From: Pirellulales bacterium
GTDB taxonomy: Bacteria > Planctomycetota > Planctomycetia > Pirellulales > JACPPG01
Reading direction: 5' to 3'
Length of the DNA: 64,000 nt
Assembly: GCA_036499395.1 (NCBI GenBank)
Contig: DASYDW010000066.1
Location: forward strand, 1-64,000
A program made the position numbers and the translations under genes. The notes under the pieces were generated by a model, which worked only from the letters and a program-made list of their open reading frames with translations, did no database searches and had not been told where the DNA came from. Shown here one piece after another: positions 59,411 to 64,000 of this stretch (positions are counted from its first letter, which is position 1; each line of letters begins with the position of its first letter).

Positions 59411-61492
59411 ATGAGATCTGCCTTGGAGACGAAACGGCTCTGGATCGCGTTGAAGATGCTTTCCTTGGTCGCGGCCTGCTTGACCCTGTCGCTCGTCGGT
59501 GTTGCCGCCGCGGCGGATGAAAAAGTCGAGGCCGGGGCGGCCCCGGTTTCGCCGGCCCGGTTCTTGTTCGCGCTCGATTTGGACGGCAAGACTCATAACA
59601 TCGGCGACGGCGACGGCTATCGGGCCGTGGCGGTCGTTTTCCTGGCCACGGATTGTCCTGTCTCGCGGGAATATGTGCCAACGTTGAACCGACTGGCTGC
59701 CTCGCTATCCGATAAACCCATGAAGTTTTACGGTGTCATCTCGGACGATACGATCACGCGAGCCCAGGCCGTGAAGTTCCAGAAGGACTTCGACATCAAG
59801 TTCCCGGTATTGTTCGACGCGTCAGGCGAGATTTCCGACGTGCTCGCGCCCACGCACGTGCCAGAGGCCTTTGTGCTGGACGCGGCCGCGTCGGTGGTCT
59901 ATCGCGGGCGGATCGACGATCTGTACGGCGAACCGGGCAAGAAGCGACCGCAGGCAACGACGCATGACTTGGCTGATGCAATCAATGCGGTCGTCAAGGG
60001 CGATCCCGTCGCGGCGGCGCGAACGACTCCGGTCGGTTGTCCGGTGGAAAGGATTCCCGGCAAGGAAGCTGCCACGCCGACGTTTAATCGTGACATCGCC
60101 CCGCTGTTGTTCGCAAAATGCGCCGAATGTCATCGTCCGGGTGAAGTCGCGCCGTTCTCGTTGCTTTCGCACGGTGACGCCGCGAAGCGGGCCGGCTTTC
60201 TGGCAACCGTATCGCGCAGCCGCAAAATGCCGCCGTGGACGGCCGAGGTCGGTCACGGAGATTTTCTCGCCACCCGACAAATGACCGAGCAACAAATCGG
60301 GCTATTCGAGGCCTGGGCCAAGGCCGGAGCGCCCGAGGGCACGGCTGATGATCTGCCGCAGCAACCGCAATTCGCCTCGGGCTGGCGACTCGGCAAGCCG
60401 GACCTCGAATTGATCGCGCCGGCGCCGTTCACCGTGCCGGCCGATGGCCCAGATATCTTCCAGCACTTCATCATCCCACTGAACCTGGACGAAAACAAAA
60501 CGGTCGTGGGTTGGGAGTTTCATCCAGGTAACGCCTCGGTCGTGCATCATGCGATCCTATTCCTCGACACGATGGGAGTGGGGCGCAAACGCGATGCCGA
60601 GACACCGGAGCCCGGCTATCAGACGTCAGGTTCGATTGGCATACCCGTGGCCGGCATCGTGGGAGTCTGGACCCCTGGTATGATTCCCCGTTTCTTTCCG
60701 GAAAACATCGGCCTGCCGATCCGTAAGAATGCGGACCTGGTGATTCAGCTACACATGCATCCCAGCGGCAAAGAGGAAACGGATCAATCGAAGATCGCGT
60801 TGTACTTCGCTGACAAGCCGGTCGAGCGCAACATGGCCGGGGCACCGCTTGTGATCGGGTCGCTGATGATCGACATTCCGCCCGGTTCGCAAGATCACAC
60901 GATCTCATCCTCGGTGACATTGCCGATCGACGTAACATTGATTTCACTGCTGCCGCACATGCACCTGGTGGGCAAGGAACTGAAGCTGACTGCGACGCTG
61001 CCCGACGGCGGCGTAAAATCGCTGGTATGGATCAAGGATTGGAATTTCTATTGGCAGAACAACTACATGTATCGCGAGCCGGTTCGCCTGCCGCAGGGGA
61101 CTCGCTTGGATATTGTCAGTCGATATGACAATTCGAGCGGTAATCCACTGAACCCCAGCAGCCCGCCGCGGCGCGTGCTGTTCGGCAATGGCAGTACCGA
61201 CGAAATGTGTTTTGGCATTTTTCAGGTGTTGGCGGATCGTCCCAGCGACGAACAAAAGATCGGTATGGCCTTGATGCAAAGCGCCTTTAAACAATGGAAC
61301 GAATCGACGATCGACGCCGAAGGGCGCAAGTACATCCTGGACGAGGCCGGCAAACTATTTGGCACTGACGGCAAGACATTAACCGGTCTGTTGAACGCCG
61401 GCCGCCGCAACAGTCCGCGTAAGTCGGAAGAAAAGCCCTCGGATAAACCGGCCGATCCACAAGACAAGCCGTCGGCTGATGGCAGCAAATAG
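59411..61492 (+). CDS. Redoxin, cytochrome c and copper monooxygenase-like fusion protein
   Basis: A 693-residue secreted protein. Signal peptide to about residue 34. Residues 50-190 are a thioredoxin-like redoxin with TDCPVSREYVPTLNRL; only one Cys is in the active-site region. A class I haem site CAECH is at about residue 236. The C-terminal half (about 320-620) is a copper type II, ascorbate-dependent monooxygenase-like fold with VVHHAILFLD, IQLHMHPSG, LLPHMHLVGKE and STDEMCFG as likely Cu ligands. The tail is Lys/Pro-rich. Planctomycetes often fuse these modules. The substrate is unknown. ATG at 59411. Confidence 0.88.
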   Translation: MRSALETKRLWIALKMLSLVAACLTLSLVGVAAAADEKVEAGAAPVSPARFLFALDLDGKTHNIGDGDGYRAVAVVFLATDCPVSREYVPTLNRLAASLSDKPMKFYGVISDDTITRAQAVKFQKDFDIKFPVLFDASGEISDVLAPTHVPEAFVLDAAASVVYRGRIDDLYGEPGKKRPQATTHDLADAINAVVKGDPVAAARTTPVGCPVERIPGKEAATPTFNRDIAPLLFAKCAECHRPGEVAPFSLLSHGDAAKRAGFLATVSRSRKMPPWTAEVGHGDFLATRQMTEQQIGLFEAWAKAGAPEGTADDLPQQPQFASGWRLGKPDLELIAPAPFTVPADGPDIFQHFIIPLNLDENKTVVGWEFHPGNASVVHHAILFLDTMGVGRKRDAETPEPGYQTSGSIGIPVAGIVGVWTPGMIPRFFPENIGLPIRKNADLVIQLHMHPSGKEETDQSKIALYFADKPVERNMAGAPLVIGSLMIDIPPGSQDHTISSSVTLPIDVTLISLLPHMHLVGKELKLTATLPDGGVKSLVWIKDWNFYWQNNYMYREPVRLPQGTRLDIVSRYDNSSGNPLNPSSPPRRVLFGNGSTDEMCFGIFQVLADRPSDEQKIGMALMQSAFKQWNESTIDAEGRKYILDEAGKLFGTDGKTLTGLLNAGRRNSPRKSEEKPSDKPADPQDKPSADGSK

Positions 61493-61538
61493 GGCGCACG
61501 CACCAGAGTCGAGCCGGGCCCGAGCGTTATGGCTCGTA

Positions 61539-62465
61539 TTAAAGCTCGATCGCGGCAATGCGCCGCGCGATTTGATCGACGTTTGTCGAATCGAGGCGCG
61601 ACGGCAAAACGACGCGCAAGCGATCGGCGGCCGCGGCCATTCCGTATCGCACAGCGTCGATCACGTCGGCGCCGCGCTCGATGGCCACCGCAGTGCCAGC
61701 CGCCAAAGCGTCGCCGCATCCGATCGGATTGACGACCGTTTCCACGCGCGGCGGAATCAGACGATAGGCTCGTTCGATCGAGGTAACCAGTACAGCGTCT
61801 TTGCCGGCAGTCACGACAACCCACTGAGCTCCGGCGTCGTTCAACTGTCGCATGGCGGCAACCAGATCCGTTTCGCCACGCAATTCACGACCGACCGTTT
61901 TGCCAAGCTCCTCCCGATTTGGTTTCACTACCAGTGGCCGGTGCGTTAGCGCCGCAATTAATTCCGGCCCGCGCACGTCCAAAACCGCCTGGCCCGGCGT
62001 GCGGTCAAGCAACTCTCGATAAAAGCTGCTCGCCACGCCCGCTGGCAGCGAACCGGTCAATACGACGATCTTTGCCTGGGCTGCCTCTTCGGCAAATGCC
62101 GCGGTGTACGCAGCTACCTCGTCGGCCGAAAGCGGCCGCGCGTTCTCAACCAACTCGGTGGTCGTGCTTGTCGCCTGATCCAGGATGGTCGTACAGACGC
62201 GCGTCCCTTCACGGCAGGCGATCGTTCTGAGCGGTGCGCCCAAGGATCGAAATTCTGCCGCGATGGCTTCGCGCGCCGCGCCCCCCAGTGGCGAAAGTGT
62301 GCAACAATCGGCGCCAAGTTGCGAGATTGCGAGTCCGGCATTTAATACTTTGCCCGAGCCGCACCAGTACGCTTCGCGCGCGCGATTGACCTCGCCCGAG
62401 ACGAATTCGTCGAAGACAAGGATTTGCTGCCAGGCAGGCGAGAGACCAGCGGCGACAATCACCAC
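61539..62465 (-). CDS. PfkB-family sugar kinase (1-phosphofructokinase-like)
   Basis: A 308-residue protein of the PfkB family. The start is a GTG at 62465, with CTGGAG five bases upstream, inside the last codons of the upstream alcohol dehydrogenase gene, so translation is likely coupled. Motifs: AGLSPAWQQILVFDEFVSGE near the start, GSGKVLNAGLAISQLGADCC, PLVVKPNREELGKTVG, and the C-terminal PfkB signature with the catalytic Asp in VVNPIGCGDALAAGTAVAIE. Phosphorylates a sugar or sugar phosphate; the exact substrate is unknown. The earlier frame to 62618 is not the true N-terminus. Confidence 0.88.
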   Translation of the reverse strand: MVIVAAGLSPAWQQILVFDEFVSGEVNRAREAYWCGSGKVLNAGLAISQLGADCCTLSPLGGAAREAIAAEFRSLGAPLRTIACREGTRVCTTILDQATSTTTELVENARPLSADEVAAYTAAFAEEAAQAKIVVLTGSLPAGVASSFYRELLDRTPGQAVLDVRGPELIAALTHRPLVVKPNREELGKTVGRELRGETDLVAAMRQLNDAGAQWVVVTAGKDAVLVTSIERAYRLIPPRVETVVNPIGCGDALAAGTAVAIERGADVIDAVRYGMAAAADRLRVVLPSRLDSTNVDQIARRIAAIEL

Positions 62466-63661
62466 ATCTGCTCCAGGATTGATTGCAATTGCTCGTCGCC
62501 GACTGCCACCGGGTTGCCGTCCAGGCTGTTGCCGTGCGAGGCCTGCACGAGCGCCGGAATCTGCTCTTGCTGTACGTCGATATCTCGCAGCCGTCGCGGC
62601 ACGCCGACGGTACGACAAAGTGCTTCGATGCGCGCGACCAAAGCATCGGCCGCGGCGCCATCACTGGTCCACGACTCGTCCCAAACATGACGAGCCAGCG
62701 CTGCCAGCGCCGCTTCGCAATGCGGACGGTTGGTCGCCAATGTCACGGGCAGCATCACGGCGCACGCCAGGCCATGCCGTGTTCGCGCGATTACGCCCAG
62801 GGCCGCCGCCACGCCGTGAGCCATGCCCAAGCCGGAGTTTGCCAGCGCAATGCCCGAGAGCAACGCCGCGTATGACATCGCTTCGCGTGCTGCGCGATTC
62901 GCCGGTTCGTTGACAGCCGTGACGATCGCGGGTACGGCGCGGCGCAGCCCGTCGGCCGCCAGAGCGCAGGCCATCGGCTTCGCACGGCGCGAGATATAGC
63001 TTTCGATGCACTGCGTGATCGCGTCCATGCCACAGGCGGCCGTGATCGACGGAGAAAGCGAGACGCTGAGTTCCGGATCAACCAACACTGCCCGCGGAAC
63101 CATCAGGTCTGACCGCAGACTTTTCTTGAACGGTGGGTCGTAATTCGAGATCACGGCGTTTTTTGTCGCCTCGCTGCCGGTACCGCCGGTTGTCGGCATC
63201 GCCACTAGTGGTAGTGGTGGGCGCGTGATCGAAAGCCCTCGGCCTACTCCTTCCAAATAATCGACGACGCTTTCGCCTGCGCTGTTAGTAACCAGGGCGC
63301 CCGCGGCCTTGGCAAGATCGATCGCCGAGCCGCCCCCGACCGCGATGATGCAATCGTTTTCGCCGGCGTGCTGTTCGCGTAAGAATGCAACCAGCCGGTC
63401 GACATCGGTGACCTCAGGTTCGTGCGAGTTGGCGTCGATGCGCACCGATTCGAGGCCGGCCGCCTTGAGTGAGGCAGAAATCTCGTCCAGGGCACCGGTC
63501 GCCGCCAGCGTGCGCGAGCCGGCTACGACGAAGGCACGACGGCTGCCTAGCGATCGGCTGATTGCGCCGATTTCGCGCCGCCGCCCCCAGCCGAAGGCAA
63601 TGCGGGAAGGAGCGAAAAAATCATAGCCTGCCGATAATTGATTACCCGAGGAAGCAGCCAT
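62459..63661 (-). CDS. Iron-containing alcohol dehydrogenase family protein
   Basis: A 400-residue soluble protein of the iron-dependent alcohol dehydrogenase family. NAD-binding GGGSAIDLAKAAGALV and TTGGTGSEATKNAVISNYD are clear. Metal site: Asp in ACGMDAITQCIESYISRRAK, His in GLGMAHG, His in TRHGLAC. In FucO-like enzymes the second ligand is His in the DALTHxIE motif; here it is Gln (DAITQCIE), a variant known in some members. Its stop overlaps the PfkB start. It may work with the kinase on the same sugar. ATG at 63661. Confidence 0.9.
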   Translation of the reverse strand: MAASSGNQLSAGYDFFAPSRIAFGWGRRREIGAISRSLGSRRAFVVAGSRTLAATGALDEISASLKAAGLESVRIDANSHEPEVTDVDRLVAFLREQHAGENDCIIAVGGGSAIDLAKAAGALVTNSAGESVVDYLEGVGRGLSITRPPLPLVAMPTTGGTGSEATKNAVISNYDPPFKKSLRSDLMVPRAVLVDPELSVSLSPSITAACGMDAITQCIESYISRRAKPMACALAADGLRRAVPAIVTAVNEPANRAAREAMSYAALLSGIALANSGLGMAHGVAAALGVIARTRHGLACAVMLPVTLATNRPHCEAALAALARHVWDESWTSDGAAADALVARIEALCRTVGVPRRLRDIDVQQEQIPALVQASHGNSLDGNPVAVGDEQLQSILEQMW

Positions 63662-63693
63662 GCAGACGTCGATCCTTACAGCGGCAATGGTCT

Positions 63694-64000
63694 TTAGCGT
63701 CCGACGGCGTTCGCTTCGCTCTTTGTGACCGGTGTGAGTTGCAGGTTTTTGAATCGCACTTCGGTCGCGTCCCCCGAGTGCAGTTGCAAAGCGAATATAC
63801 CGCGCGGCACGCCCGAGTTATCTTCCAGGTCAACGCACGAATGGCCGTTGATCCAGGTGTGAATATGGTTCCCCTCGGCCGCGATCTCGTAGTGGTTCCA
63901 ATCGTCGGGCTTTACGAATTGCTCGCCCGACTTATCCCACAGCAAACCGCGCCGATTTTCTTCGTACAGCTTGCCCCACCAACCGACACCGATATCGGCC
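63694..64000 (-). CDS. 3-keto-disaccharide hydrolase (DUF1080) C-terminal part, runs off right edge
   Basis: About 102 codons of a minus-strand gene whose start lies beyond 64000. The visible part reads DIGVGWWGKLYEENRRGLLW, DKSGEQFVKPDDWNHYEIAA, HIHTWINGHSCVDLEDNSG and FALQLHSGDATEVRFKNLQL, ending in TKSEANAVGR. This is the typical end of a planctomycete DUF1080 domain, a family now known to include 3-keto-glucoside and disaccharide hydrolases. Nothing can be said about upstream domains. Confidence 0.9.
   Translation of the reverse strand, partial: ADIGVGWWGKLYEENRRGLLWDKSGEQFVKPDDWNHYEIAAEGNHIHTWINGHSCVDLEDNSGVPRGIFALQLHSGDATEVRFKNLQLTPVTKSEANAVGR

Overview
The window looks like chromosomal DNA of a planctomycete, probably Pirellulales-like. 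Supporting signs are a surface-protein N-terminal motif of the LEPR type on a giant RHS protein, two PEP-CTERM proteins, a 3-keto-disaccharide hydrolase (DUF1080-type) fragment at the right edge, several Gfo/Idh/MocA and TIM-barrel sugar enzymes, short leucine-rich-repeat membrane proteins, a redoxin/cytochrome c/copper-monooxygenase fusion, and mostly monocistronic or two-gene transcription units. No species can be named from the sequence alone.

Positions 1 to about 23.2 kb are accessory DNA. They hold an ORF6N-domain gene fragment, a tyrosine integrase next to an intact tRNA-Leu(UAG), a two-gene cassette of unknown role (2383-4089), and then a 14-kb minus-strand RHS polymorphic-toxin locus (4086-17958). 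The locus reads from right to left. A full-length RHS gene of about 2300 codons is followed by its candidate immunity genes, then two displaced orphan RHS tips with different C-terminal toxin domains. Each tip has its own downstream immunity candidates, and short RHS-core scars lie between some of these genes. After the locus come a small HTH-like gene, an ArdC-type antirestriction gene, two LuxR-type mini HTH proteins and two PEP-CTERM proteins. A truncated tRNA-Leu(GAG) 3' half at 23147-23202, with a strong terminator just after it, looks like the right boundary of an integrated element.

Positions 23.4 to 26.9 kb are sparse: one beta-helix protein, one small cysteine-containing secreted peptide, and long non-coding stretches.

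From 26.9 kb to the end the content looks like ordinary core genome. It includes a four-gene PspA/SPFH/SPFH/PspA operon, an OPT transporter with a secreted S46 dipeptidyl peptidase, a Ser/Thr kinase, accD, a histidine-phosphatase homologue lacking both catalytic histidines, rpe and scpB. A sugar-isomerase/oxidoreductase/cupin cluster (41.1-48.8 kb) follows, then an MFS transporter, a secreted TPR-CHAT protein, a small lipoprotein, a GlsB-like membrane protein, a YgiQ-type radical SAM protein, a frameshifted LRR gene, the redoxin/cytochrome/copper-oxygenase fusion, a PfkB-family sugar kinase overlapping an iron-type alcohol dehydrogenase, and the DUF1080 fragment.

The most interesting system is the RHS locus. 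It looks like successive replacement of toxin tips at one chromosomal RHS gene, leaving orphan tips and an archive of immunity genes. The predicted location of each immunity protein (membrane-anchored, lipoprotein or cytosolic) differs from tip to tip, which suggests different target compartments.
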